Part shown: piece after piece, positions 6,620-13,933 of the stretch
Numbering within the stretch: position 1 is the stretch's first letter
Layout of the letters: each line of letters opens with the position of its first letter
Source of the DNA: Armatimonadota bacterium
GTDB lineage: Bacteria > Armatimonadota > UBA5829 > JAUSEB01
DNA length: 36,342 bases
Direction of reading: 5' to 3'
Assembly (NCBI GenBank): GCA_030649165.1
Contig: JAUSGG010000250.1
Location: forward strand, 1 to 36,342
Position numbers and translations under genes: made by a program
The notes under the pieces: model-generated
Told to the model about the DNA's origin: nothing
Databases searched by the model: none
Seen by the model: the letters and a program-made list of their open reading frames with translations, nothing else

Positions 6620-8140
6620 ATGAGCGAAATCCTGTACCACAGAGAGGGCCTGTTGGGGCCGAGAATCGAATTGCACATCGCTCCCGAGGGGCTTACGCTC
6701 GTCGGGAGAGGCGGCGCGGGTTCGGCGGAGTTTGCGCCGCTTGCCGACGTAGCCGGCGTATCGGCGGCGCCAATGGGAAGAAAGGCGACCGTGACGATAT
6801 CCTTCGGCTCCGCCCGTTCCGCCTGGGTTATTCGCGGGATGCATCCGTCCGTGGCCGAATGGGTGGAGCGATTGGTGACCGAGGAGCAATCGGCGGTTGC
6901 GAAGCTCGCCAGCCCCCAGCACAACCGCAGGCTGTCGGTTGACGAGATAACCCGGACATGCTCGGAGATAGTAGCTGACGCGGACGGCCGCGCGGCTGTC
7001 GATCTGGCCGATCTCATCCTCGCGCAAGCCGTTTTGCACGGCGCGAGCGACGTACACTTCGATCCATTCAGCGAGCGGGTCGTGGTCAGGTTCCGGCAGG
7101 ACGGCGTGCTTCAGGACGTTGTGACGCTGGACGGCGGCGTGAAGCAGCGGCTGACCTCCAGGTTGAAGGTCGTTTCGCATCTCGCCACGTTCAAGAACGC
7201 GGTGGCGCAGGAGGGCCGGGCCGCCCTGAAGATCGGCGGCAGGACGGTGGACTTCAGGTTTTCTTCGATCCCCACCATTCACGGCGAGAAGGTGACCGCG
7301 CGCGTGTTCGACCCGGCGAGGAGCATCTTCGACGTCGGCAAGCTCGGGATGACCGCCGAGATGCTGTCGCTGTTTGTGAGTATGCTGATGCAGCCGCAAG
7401 GGACTATTCTGCTCACCGGCCCCGCCGGCAGCGGGAAGACCACGACCATGTACGCCGCGCTGAGCTACCTGCACGAGCACAAGAGGAATCTCAGCAGCCT
7501 TGCGACGGTCGAAGATCCGGTCGAATATGACCTGCAGGTGGTCAATCAGACCCAGGTGAACAACGCCTCCGGGCTTACCTTCGCCAACGCGCTGCGAACC
7601 GTGCTGAGGCAGGACCCGGAGGTCATCATGATCGGCGAGATACGCGACCGCGAAACCGCCGACATCGCAACGCAGGCGGGTCTTACGGGGCATATGGTGC
7701 TCAGCACGGTCCACGCTCGGAGCGCGGCGGGGGTGCTGCTGCGTCTGGTCGATTTGGGAGTCGAGCCGTTCTTGGTGGCGTCCTCGGTGACGGCGGTGTT
7801 GTCGCAGAGGCTGGTCCGCGCTGTTTGCGCAAACTGCGCGCGCGAGTATGCGCCGAGCGGCGAAGAGTCCGGACGCTTCCGGCTGAAGGGCGGCGAGAGG
7901 CTGCAAATGGGGGCCGGATGCGAGCAGTGCAACAACACCGGCTACGTGGGGCGAACCGGCATATTCCAGTTGGCCCCGATCAGCGACACGATGCGCGAGA
8001 TGCTTCTCAGGCGCTCGTCGCTGAACGATCTTGAGGGGCAGTTGGAGAATGAGCAGACGGGGACGCTGCTGGCCGACGGGACGCTGAAGGCCGCGGCGGG
8101 CGTTACGAGCCTGGAGGAGCTGTCCAGAGTACTGGGCTGA
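6620..8140 (+). CDS. GspE/PilB-type secretion ATPase with unusual N-terminus
   Basis: This is the hexameric cytoplasmic ATPase that powers the pilus/secretion platform. The 506-residue protein has Walker A GPAGSGKT (residues 267-274, Lys273), an Asp box around TVEDPVEY, Walker B region LRQDPEVIMIGEIRD, the His box GHMVLSTVHA, and a tetracysteine zinc site Cys403/Cys406 and Cys434/Cys437. These mark it as an assembly (GspE/PilB) ATPase, not a PilT retraction ATPase. The first ~95 residues do not look like the usual MshEN/GspE N-terminal domain: they are beta-strand-rich (YHREGLLGPRIELHIAPEG, then TVTISFGSARSAWVIRG) and end in a helix, resembling a bacterial PH-like fold. The start has AGGAGA 6 bases upstream. 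The stop overlaps the next start codon (TGATG). Confidence 0.93.
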   Translation: MSEILYHREGLLGPRIELHIAPEGLTLVGRGGAGSAEFAPLADVAGVSAAPMGRKATVTISFGSARSAWVIRGMHPSVAEWVERLVTEEQSAVAKLASPQHNRRLSVDEITRTCSEIVADADGRAAVDLADLILAQAVLHGASDVHFDPFSERVVVRFRQDGVLQDVVTLDGGVKQRLTSRLKVVSHLATFKNAVAQEGRAALKIGGRTVDFRFSSIPTIHGEKVTARVFDPARSIFDVGKLGMTAEMLSLFVSMLMQPQGTILLTGPAGSGKTTTMYAALSYLHEHKRNLSSLATVEDPVEYDLQVVNQTQVNNASGLTFANALRTVLRQDPEVIMIGEIRDRETADIATQAGLTGHMVLSTVHARSAAGVLLRLVDLGVEPFLVASSVTAVLSQRLVRAVCANCAREYAPSGEESGRFRLKGGERLQMGAGCEQCNNTGYVGRTGIFQLAPISDTMREMLLRRSSLNDLEGQLENEQTGTLLADGTLKAAAGVTSLEELSRVLG

Positions 8141-8547
8141 TGCAACCGATGGGAAAGACGCTTTCATTGCTGGCATATTACCTGATCTGGATACTGGCGA
8201 TATACGTGGGGCTTGGTCTTTTGATCGGAGGAGCCGCAGAAATTGTCCAGATGTCCTTTCTCGACGAGAACTGGTTTTCGATTGCTGTCATATTCGTCTC
8301 GCTCTTGGTGTCGGTCCTGGTCTTGCGCCGGCGACCGTCGCTTAAGGTCCTATTGTGGCCGTTATCAATCGCGCTTGCTTTGATCGTTGTGCAGCCATTG
8401 GGCTTTTCCATCATCCTGACAATCGGCGTCGGCAAGCTGGTTATTATGGCCTGGGGGCGGCGAAACGTGTTTGCCGGCTCTCGTCTTGAGTGCCGCGGAA
8501 TCATCGCGCGGCCGAGGGGCATTGTGGAGCACACGACATATGAATAG
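8140..8547 (+). CDS. Small membrane protein within the pilus/secretion operon
   Basis: This 135-residue protein has about four hydrophobic segments (near residues 7-30, 45-60, 68-87 and 89-106), then a polar basic tail (WGRRNVFAGSRLECRGI). I recognise no family. It is translationally coupled on both sides: its ATG overlaps the GspE stop codon by one base, and its stop lies 8 bases into the following PilV-like gene. This ties its expression to the machine. A role as an accessory inner-membrane subunit (in the place of GspL/M or PilN/O) is conceivable but not shown by sequence; the lack of a periplasmic domain argues against a true GspL/M equivalent. An ATG three codons in (8149) is an alternative start. 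Confidence 0.7.
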   Translation: MQPMGKTLSLLAYYLIWILAIYVGLGLLIGGAAEIVQMSFLDENWFSIAVIFVSLLVSVLVLRRRPSLKVLLWPLSIALALIVVQPLGFSIILTIGVGKLVIMAWGRRNVFAGSRLECRGIIARPRGIVEHTTYE

Positions 8548-8917
8548 GTCTGGCGAGCGCGGCACGGCGTTGATCTCCGTTATTATGTCGATAGTGATTC
8601 TCATGATAGCTTTGAGCATGGTCACGTCGGTGTTTTTCAGCGCATCGCGGCTGACGCGCCGGGCCGCCGATTTCAGCGCCGCGAGCAATTTTGCCGAGGG
8701 CGTCCTGGAGCGTGTGACCGCGGAGCCGTTCAACCGGGCGCAGACAGCGGAGATCCGCAATGATCTTCCCAAGCTGCCGGGGGCCGAGTGCTTCGTGGCG
8801 GTCAGGCAGTTGGAGGACGGGCTGAAGGAAGTGACGGTCAGCGTTTCCTGGACTCAGGAGAAACAGCGGCAGAAGACTACGCTATCGACCCTTGTCGCGA
8901 GAGGGGCCATCAGATGA
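8540..8917 (+). CDS. PilV/GspI-like minor pseudopilin
   Basis: The protein is 125 residues with an N-terminal type III signal sequence: a short basic leader, Gly8, then a hydrophobic helix (TALISVIMSIVILMIALSMV). The residue at +5 after the likely prepilin peptidase cut is Ser, not the usual Glu, as in some minor pilins that sit at the tip. The rest (residues about 35-125) is a small alpha/beta globular part with a LERVTAEPF-like segment seen in PilV types. The ATG at 8540 is chosen because it gives a six-to-eight residue leader. The gene overlaps the upstream membrane protein gene by 8 bases and the next gene by 4 (ATGA). Confidence 0.75.
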   Translation: MNRSGERGTALISVIMSIVILMIALSMVTSVFFSASRLTRRAADFSAASNFAEGVLERVTAEPFNRAQTAEIRNDLPKLPGAECFVAVRQLEDGLKEVTVSVSWTQEKQRQKTTLSTLVARGAIR

Positions 8918-9348
8918 ACAGACGCGGAATGACAATGCTTGAAGTCATCTTCGCAAGCGGATTATCGCTCGTGGTCCTCGCCGTTGGTTACAGGGCCTTC
9001 GCGACTATGACCCGCATCGACGACGTTGAAAGCCGCAAAGAGGCGATCAGTCTGAACGCGCAAAGCGCGATGGGCAGGATAAAGCAGGACGTCAGGGCCG
9101 CGGCGTTCGCGTTGGGAACGGGCAGCTTGCTGTCGATGTCCGGCTCCAACGGGCGGGTTGTCTATCGAGCCGGCAGCCGGGGACTGGAACGGGTTTCGTC
9201 GTGCGGCGTGTCGGTGATCAAGGGTGTGCAGGGGGAGTTTTCCTCTACGGGCGGGGGAGTCCGGGTAACCGTGCGCGCCCGGGAGACGGTACACAGGAGG
9301 CCTGTGCGAGTTGAGATCAGCAGCTTCGTGCGTCCGCGGAATCGTTAG
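8914..9348 (+). CDS. PilW/GspJ-like minor pseudopilin
   Basis: A 144-residue protein with a classical prepilin start: basic MNRRG leader, cut after Gly5, then MTMLE with Glu at +5 and a hydrophobic helix (VIFASGLSLVVLAVGYRAF). The helix continues as in PilW/GspJ proteins, and the C-terminal part has beta strands (RVVYRAGSRGLERVSS, VRVTVRAR, RPVRVEISSF). The start is fixed by the ATGA overlap with the preceding gene and by the prepilin motif. It would be exported and processed by a prepilin peptidase that is not in this window, then join the pseudopilus tip complex with its neighbours. Confidence 0.82.
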   Translation: MNRRGMTMLEVIFASGLSLVVLAVGYRAFATMTRIDDVESRKEAISLNAQSAMGRIKQDVRAAAFALGTGSLLSMSGSNGRVVYRAGSRGLERVSSCGVSVIKGVQGEFSSTGGGVRVTVRARETVHRRPVRVEISSFVRPRNR

Positions 9349-9367
9349 GAAAGGCTTCGAGTTGGGT

Positions 9368-9880
9368 GTGAGGCTTTTTCGGAAAACCGGAATGGGGATA
9401 TCTGGTCACCCTCACCCCAGCCCTCTCCCGTCAAGGGAGAGGGGATTGCGGTCGTCTCGATCTGAGAGACGGGTAGGTTACAGGGCCTTGGGGCGTAAGG
9501 GCTCGACGTTGGCGGCGGCGCTTGCGTTGGCCACGTTGATCTTTATGATCGCAATCGCCTGCCTGGGACGGGTCGCCGCGTCGTATTCGCAAGTTTCGAT
9601 GCGCCACGGCAGGACGAACGCGCTGTTTCTCGCTGAGGCGGGAGTCCAATCGGCCGGCCAGAGGCTGTTGGCGGACACGGCCTATGCGGGCGAGAAGAAC
9701 GTCAGTATGCCGACAGGATCGTTCGACGTGAGCGTTGTGCGAAGCGGGGCGGGGTACTCCGTGACCTCCAAAGGGCGCGCTAAGTCCCCGTTCAAGATGA
9801 AGCCGACGCGGACGGTGCGAGCCATGGTAACGATCGCCGGCGGGAACAGGTTCCGGGTGTCTGACTGGAGGGAGAACTGA
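9368..9880 (+). CDS. PilX-like minor pilin with in-frame palindromic repeat insert
   Basis: The core matches the PilX N-terminal pattern: [18 protein letters not shown] hydrophobic helix without Glu at +5, then AFLAEAGV-like [11 protein letters not shown]. The remaining ~85 residues form a small exported domain. Between a short basic leader and this helix lies [20 protein letters not shown] and following residues up to GYRALG, encoded by a GC-rich palindromic repeat (9405-9490) of a kind mostly found between genes. This makes the leader about 45-50 residues long, far longer than normal, and may block prepilin processing unless a downstream start exists. The start is uncertain: AGGAAAGG at 9347-9354 serves a TTG at 9362 or a GTG at 9368; an ATG lies at 9392. 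The stop overlaps the next start (TGATG). Confidence 0.7.
   Translation: MRLFRKTGMGISGHPHPSPLPSRERGLRSSRSERRVGYRALGRKGSTLAAALALATLIFMIAIACLGRVAASYSQVSMRHGRTNALFLAEAGVQSAGQRLLADTAYAGEKNVSMPTGSFDVSVVRSGAGYSVTSKGRAKSPFKMKPTRTVRAMVTIAGGNRFRVSDWREN
9405..9490 (+). repeat. Palindromic GC-rich repeat inside the PilX-like gene
   Basis: Core palindrome CCCTCTCCC (9421-9429), loop GTCAA, GGGAGAGGG (9435-9443), preceded by CACCCTCACCCCAG. A second small palindrome GTCTC/GAGAC lies at about 9453-9469. It is read through in the HPHPSPLP frame without stop codons. Other copies with related core lie at 10983-11003, 12719-12739, 14848-14868 and 19669-19689. Outer limits are estimated. Confidence 0.85.
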
Positions 9881-10482
9881 TGCACAGGCGCGGTTTCACG
9901 CTGATAGAATTGACGGTCGTCATTGGTATTATAGCGATTCTGGCTGCCGTTCTCTTTCCTATCTTTGCCAAGGCGAGGGAGTCGGCCCGTCGTGTCAATT
10001 GCGCGAGCAATCTGCACCAGATCGGCGTTGCGCTCAATATGTACGCTCAGGCCAACGATGGCCGTTATCCGCGGCGGAACAACGACTATCTTCCCGTCTA
10101 TCCGTACACAAGGAATCGCGATCTCTTCACGTGCCCCAGCGATGCCTACGAGCATGTCTTTCAGACGGAGCCGCGGGCCGAATCGGAAGTGCGACGAGAC
10201 ATTCGGCCGGGCGTACCGAACGAAGTCCCAAAGAAGATGTCTTCCAGTTACGTGTATAGAGGCGGGCTGACCAACGATGCGCGGGCGGATACCATTATTG
10301 CCGGGGAAGCGAAGGTGTGGCACAGCGACCTGGTGAACGTTCTGCACGTCGGGGGTTACGTTCGGGCGCTGCCGCCTGAGAACTACAAACCCGTGGTGGC
10401 GCCTGAGAAGTGGTGGTTTGTTACGCCGAAGGTTGGCCCAGGCCCGCCGCCTTCGGGTTCGCTGGGGCGACTCGGAACCTGA
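9880..10482 (+). CDS. Major-type pseudopilin (Armatimonadota/Planctomycete style)
   Basis: A 200-residue type IV pilin-like protein. The leader MHRRG is cut after Gly5, giving FTLIE with Glu at +5 and a long hydrophobic helix ([20 protein letters not shown]). Next comes [19 protein letters not shown] and [11 protein letters not shown], the pattern of the large pseudopilin families of Armatimonadota and Planctomycetes. A C-terminal [15 protein letters not shown] block corresponds to the H-x9-DG-like motif, here ending GG instead of DG. The start codon overlaps the stop of the PilX-like gene. In such bacteria these proteins may form a pseudopilus or be surface proteins; which one cannot be told from sequence. 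Confidence 0.88.
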   Translation: MHRRGFTLIELTVVIGIIAILAAVLFPIFAKARESARRVNCASNLHQIGVALNMYAQANDGRYPRRNNDYLPVYPYTRNRDLFTCPSDAYEHVFQTEPRAESEVRRDIRPGVPNEVPKKMSSSYVYRGGLTNDARADTIIAGEAKVWHSDLVNVLHVGGYVRALPPENYKPVVAPEKWWFVTPKVGPGPPPSGSLGRLGT

Positions 10483-10521
10483 GGCAAGTAGCCGCGCAGG
10501 TCGGCGCGAGGTGAGGCTGTT

Positions 10522-10938
10522 ATGAAAGAGCGCAAAGGTTTTACACTGATCGAGTTACTGGTTGTGATTGCGATCATCACGTTGCTGCTCGGCATCGTGC
10601 GGCCAATGATGTCGGCCGCGGCGTCGAAGTCACGGGAGATGGAATGCGAGTCGCGGCTCAGGCAGATCGGTATTGCTATGCGCGCGTACTCGGACGATCA
10701 CAGCGCCTTTCCGAATGACCTGGGCGCCATTGACCGCATTCTTCAGGACAAGAGCCAGTTGTGCTGCCCCGCGACAGGCAGGCCGTACCATTACCACCGC
10801 CCGAACGAAGAGGCGGATGTGGCGGACGTAATCGTCACGTGCGTCGATCCGAACCGCCTGCCTCCGAAACTGCCTCACGCGCGAGGTGAACGGTATCTTG
10901 CTCTGACAGCCGGAGGCCACGTCGTCAGGGCTCCGTAG
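10522..10938 (+). CDS. GspG-like pseudopilin
   Basis: A 138-residue pilin-like protein: MKERKG leader, cut after Gly6, then FTLIE with Glu at +5 and the helix LLVVIAIITLLLGIVRPMM. It then has MECESRLRQIGIAMRAYSDD, a shorter form of the spine seen in the gene before, and a Cys-containing part (QLCCPATGRPYHYHR) that resembles the C-terminal calcium/cysteine region of small pseudopilins. The C-terminus has LALTAGGHVVRA, again the GG(H/Y)V ending shared with the previous protein. It is 39 bases after that gene and closes the operon; downstream are a GC-rich palindrome and pyrimidine-rich sequence. Confidence 0.85.
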   Translation: MKERKGFTLIELLVVIAIITLLLGIVRPMMSAAASKSREMECESRLRQIGIAMRAYSDDHSAFPNDLGAIDRILQDKSQLCCPATGRPYHYHRPNEEADVADVIVTCVDPNRLPPKLPHARGERYLALTAGGHVVRAP

Positions 10939-10969
10939 AGATTAGAGGTCAGGGTTGGATACGGCATTT

Positions 10970-11006
10970 GACCCCACCCTAGCCCTCCCCTGAAGGGGGA
11001 GGGAGC
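10970..11006. repeat. Palindromic GC-rich repeat after the pseudopilin operon
   Basis: CCCTCCCC (10983-10990), loop TGAAG, GGGGAGGG (10996-11003), preceded by GACCCCACCCTAG. It belongs to the same family as the copies at 9421, 12719, 14848 and 19669. It may also act as a stem at the end of the pseudopilin transcript, but has no T-run. This copy carries TAG and TGA triplets. Confidence 0.8.
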
Positions 11007-11085
11007 CACTCTCTCGACTCCCTCCCACTCGGCTTCCACTCCCTCCACTCTCCCCGCTCCCTCCACTCCCTTCCCGCCCCCGCCG
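11007..11085 (+). repeat. Pyrimidine-rich low-complexity array
   Basis: About 80 bases made of variants of CTCCCTCCACT, with almost no purines on the plus strand except single A or G. It directly follows a GC-rich palindrome, as related GAG-rich sequence does at 12690-12710 and 14755-14780. Confidence 0.75.
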
Positions 11086-11098
11086 GCCGTGCATACGG

Positions 11099-11126
11099 TT
11101 GAGTAAGTCAGTATGCTGGGTATAAG
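11099..11126 (+). promoter_or_regulatory. Likely sigma70 promoter of the polysaccharide locus
   Basis: TTGAGT (11099-11104) and TATAAG (11121-11126) are 16 bases apart, about 32 bases before the flippase start codon. It follows the repeat region and is the first good promoter after the pseudopilin operon, so it probably drives the glycosyltransferase genes. Confidence 0.55.
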
Positions 11127-11157
11127 CCCTAAGAACGACCAATAACGGACGGGCTTG

Positions 11158-12693
11158 ATGATAGCATCTGCAAAGGAAACACAGGAAGCCGTGGCTCAAA
11201 CGCCTGCGTCGGATATGAGCGTGGAGACAATACAGCGGCGGGCGACGGGGGGACTGCTCAGTCTGGCGCTTCGCCGCGCGGTCCATCAGGTCATCTCGTT
11301 CTTTGGGAACATTCTGCTGTCGCGGCTGCTCAGCCCTTCCGTATTCGGCGTTTTCAGCATCGTAACTTATGTGGTCAACTTCTTCGGCTTTTTCGGCGAC
11401 ATCGGCCTGGGAGCGGCGCTGGTGCAGAGGAAGGAAAAGCCGAGCGAGCGCGTCCTCCGCACCACCTTTACTATACAGCAAAGCCTTGTCACCTTCTTTG
11501 TGATCATGGTGTTCGTCGCGTCTCCGTTCATCTCGAAGAAGTATGGTATGTCGGAGTCGTCAGTCTGGCTGTTCCGCGCGTTTTCACTGTCGCTATTCTT
11601 CACGTCAATGAAGGTGATCCCGTCGATCCTGCTGGAACGGCAGCTCTATTTCAACCGCATCATCATCCCGGAAATCGCGGAAGTCGCAGCCTATCAGACA
11701 GTGGCGGTGACCATGGCCTATATGGGCTACGGCGTGTGGAGTCTGGTCTGCGCGACCCTTGCGCGAGGCGTTCTCGGGTTCACGATACTGTTCATATTGT
11801 CGCCGTGGAAGCTCGGGTACGCGTTCGACAAGCCGACGGCGAAGGACTTGGTGAAGTTTGGCGCGCCGTTTCAGTTGGGGCAGTTCTTCTGGCTGATCAA
11901 GAACGCCGCTACGCCCGTGTTCGCAGGGTTTGTCTGCGGAAAGGCTGCCGTGGGGTACCTCACATGGGCCTGGGGATTGGCGCTGGTTCCGTATACGATC
12001 ATTGAGATCATCAACCGGATCGTGTTCCCCGTCTGCTCCCGCCTGCAGCATGACAAAGATATGCTCGGCAGGAGCATAGAGAAGTTCGTGAGGATGTCTT
12101 CTATCGGCGTTTTCGGCATAGCGGCGGTGATGATGGCCGTCGCCCCATACGCCATCAAATACGTTTACACGGCCAAATGGACGCCGGCCCTGCCGGCCCT
12201 CTATCTCTTCCTTCTGTCGATGATGGGGGGACCGATAATCAACATCTACTCGCGCTCCTTCTATGCGATAGGGAGAGCAAAGACCGCCGTGAAGCTGACC
12301 GCCGCCTACGTGGGCCTCAGTTGGATATTTAACGTACCGCTTCTTCTGAAGTACGGGTTCGTCGGAATTGCGTGGTCGGCGCTTTTGGTCACAGTCATCG
12401 GCGTCTGGCTGCCGATACGCGAGATGGAGAAGATTGTACACGTTCAGATATGGAAACAGGTTTGGGCGCCGCTGATCAGCGCCTGCGGTACGTTGGCGCT
12501 GACGCGCTGGATAGCCGTGAAAGCGGTAGATGGGGTCCTCACACTTGTGGGGGTAACGCTGGTAGGGATGGCGATTTACGCCGTTTTCATGCTATTGCTG
12601 CAGAGGGAGACGCTGATCGCTGAAGGCAAGATGTTCGTGACCATGGTGCGCAGGCAAGAGGAGGATGCGGCCGCTCCGGAGTTTGACGGTTGA
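11158..12693 (+). CDS. Wzx-like polysaccharide flippase (MOP superfamily)
   Basis: This 511-residue inner-membrane protein flips lipid-linked oligosaccharides across the membrane. The family pattern is visible: a cytoplasmic N-terminus (about 45 residues) ending in RRAVHQVISFFGNILLSRLLSPSVFGVF-like sequence (the first two helices), GDIGLGAALVQRK after helix 2, and roughly 12-14 hydrophobic helices to the C-terminus, with FGAPFQLGQFFW around helix 7. Length is normal. The ATG at 11158 follows a TTG at 11155; GGAC/GGG just upstream is a weak ribosome binding site. It is the first gene of the glycosyltransferase locus. With the polymerase-like protein at 17001-18404 it suggests a Wzx/Wzy-type pathway for an O-antigen or exopolysaccharide. 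The repeat unit cannot be deduced. Confidence 0.9.
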   Translation: MIASAKETQEAVAQTPASDMSVETIQRRATGGLLSLALRRAVHQVISFFGNILLSRLLSPSVFGVFSIVTYVVNFFGFFGDIGLGAALVQRKEKPSERVLRTTFTIQQSLVTFFVIMVFVASPFISKKYGMSESSVWLFRAFSLSLFFTSMKVIPSILLERQLYFNRIIIPEIAEVAAYQTVAVTMAYMGYGVWSLVCATLARGVLGFTILFILSPWKLGYAFDKPTAKDLVKFGAPFQLGQFFWLIKNAATPVFAGFVCGKAAVGYLTWAWGLALVPYTIIEIINRIVFPVCSRLQHDKDMLGRSIEKFVRMSSIGVFGIAAVMMAVAPYAIKYVYTAKWTPALPALYLFLLSMMGGPIINIYSRSFYAIGRAKTAVKLTAAYVGLSWIFNVPLLLKYGFVGIAWSALLVTVIGVWLPIREMEKIVHVQIWKQVWAPLISACGTLALTRWIAVKAVDGVLTLVGVTLVGMAIYAVFMLLLQRETLIAEGKMFVTMVRRQEEDAAAPEFDG

Positions 12694-12745
12694 GGGTTGA
12701 GAGAGAACCTCCCCCTAACCCCCTCCTAAGAGGAGGGGGAACTTG
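12690..12745. repeat. GAG-rich stretch plus GC-rich palindrome
   Basis: TTGAGGGTTGAGAGAGAACC leads into CCCCCTCCT (12719-12727), loop AAG, AGGAGGGGG (12731-12739). It lies between the flippase stop and the ribosome binding site of the next gene. TAA triplets occur in two of the three plus-strand frames, unlike the in-frame copies. Confidence 0.85.
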
Positions 12746-12760
12746 ATTGAGGTTCGAGAT

Positions 12761-13933
12761 ATGCGCATAGCGGTGTTGTGTTCGGGATATGGGCTCGTGG
12801 CGAGGGGAGTCGAGACTTTTCTGCGAGAGCTGATGACGCGGCTGACAGACGCGCATCCCGACTGGCAGTTCGACGTGTACACGCGCGCGCCAGGCGGTGT
12901 CGAGAGGCCGGGGGTCAGGTTGATCCACGTCCCGGCGCTTTCGAGGCATGGCCGGGCGGCAAAAATCTACTCGCAGTTGGGGCACAGGCTGGGCTTCTAC
13001 CTGCGGACCCCGAACCAGGCGGAGGGTCTGTCCTTTGCGTTCGCCGTCGCCGCGAAGCTCGTCGGGACCAGATACGACCTTGTATTCAACCAGGCTGGTC
13101 CGTTCAGCGGTTGGGTCCTGTCGGCGCGGCGTCGGTTCGGCGGACCTCCGTTCGTTCATAAGACGGCGGCGGGATACAGTCCGCTGGAGTTGATTATGAA
13201 GCGGCAGCGTCCGGATCTCACCATTGCAACTTCGCCGTTTGTGGAGGAGTGGCTGCGCAGCCAGCCACCGGACACGCCGGTGAAATGTATACCCAACGGC
13301 GTGGACTGCTCCAAATTCACACCGGCTGAAGGGCCGGACTTGGGGCACGTGCCCCACGAACTGGAGGATCTGGAGCGGCCAATCATCCTTTTCGTGGGCG
13401 CGATGGAGCCGATGAAGCGGCCACGGCTTGCTATCGAAGCGGTTTCGAGACTCGGACGGGGCAGTTTGGCGATGATCGGCGACGGTTCGGAGCGAGACAG
13501 CATTGCGGCAATGGGGCGGGAGCAACTTGGGCCGGGGCGTTTTGCGAACGCCTCTTACGTGGCGCAGTGCGACCTGCCTTCCTACTATCGCGCGGCGGAC
13601 GTGTTTACTCTGCCGTCCGAGGAGCCGTTCGGTATCGTGTTTCTGGAGGCGCTGGCCTGCAACACGCCCATTGTGGCCCACAGCAGTCCCGTGCAGAGAT
13701 GGATAGCGGGGGACGCGGGGCTCACCTGCAACTGCGAAGCCTCCGAGGAGTACGCCGCCGCGCTGCAAATGGCCTTGGACACTGATTTCGGAAACAGTCC
13801 GCGAATGCGCGCGCTCTCGTTCGACTGGAGCATTGTGGCTTCGGAGTATGAGTCGATCTTCTGTTCGGTGGCGGAATCGCGCGCGGCGGCAAGGCGAACC
13901 TCGATGGGAACCGTCGCGGGGAGGGCGGAGTGA
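12761..13933 (+). CDS. GT4-family glycosyltransferase
   Basis: A 390-residue retaining glycosyltransferase of the GT-B fold. The N-terminus MRIAVLCSGYGLVARGVETF carries the usual Gly-rich acceptor loop. The C-terminal half has CIPNGVDCSKF, VGAMEPMKRP, a loop FTLPSEEPFGIVFLEALAC (the E-x7-E donor-binding motif with Glu), and NTPIVAHSSP. The ATG at 12761 is chosen for GAGG 9 bases upstream and because it starts directly with the first beta strand; a TTG at 12743 is possible. Its GTGA stop/start overlap with the next GT2 gene shows translational coupling. The sugar donor is unknown. Confidence 0.9.
   Translation: MRIAVLCSGYGLVARGVETFLRELMTRLTDAHPDWQFDVYTRAPGGVERPGVRLIHVPALSRHGRAAKIYSQLGHRLGFYLRTPNQAEGLSFAFAVAAKLVGTRYDLVFNQAGPFSGWVLSARRRFGGPPFVHKTAAGYSPLELIMKRQRPDLTIATSPFVEEWLRSQPPDTPVKCIPNGVDCSKFTPAEGPDLGHVPHELEDLERPIILFVGAMEPMKRPRLAIEAVSRLGRGSLAMIGDGSERDSIAAMGREQLGPGRFANASYVAQCDLPSYYRAADVFTLPSEEPFGIVFLEALACNTPIVAHSSPVQRWIAGDAGLTCNCEASEEYAAALQMALDTDFGNSPRMRALSFDWSIVASEYESIFCSVAESRAAARRTSMGTVAGRAE

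Noticed and set aside
6311-8176. Open frame of 621 residues on the minus strand over the secretion ATPase gene
   Set aside because: Antisense to a certain GspE gene; composition rich in Arg/His/Gln with no domain, a typical GC-rich shadow.
12587-13768. Open frame of 393 residues on the minus strand
   Set aside because: Opposite to a clear GT4 gene; Arg/Pro/His-rich shadow.
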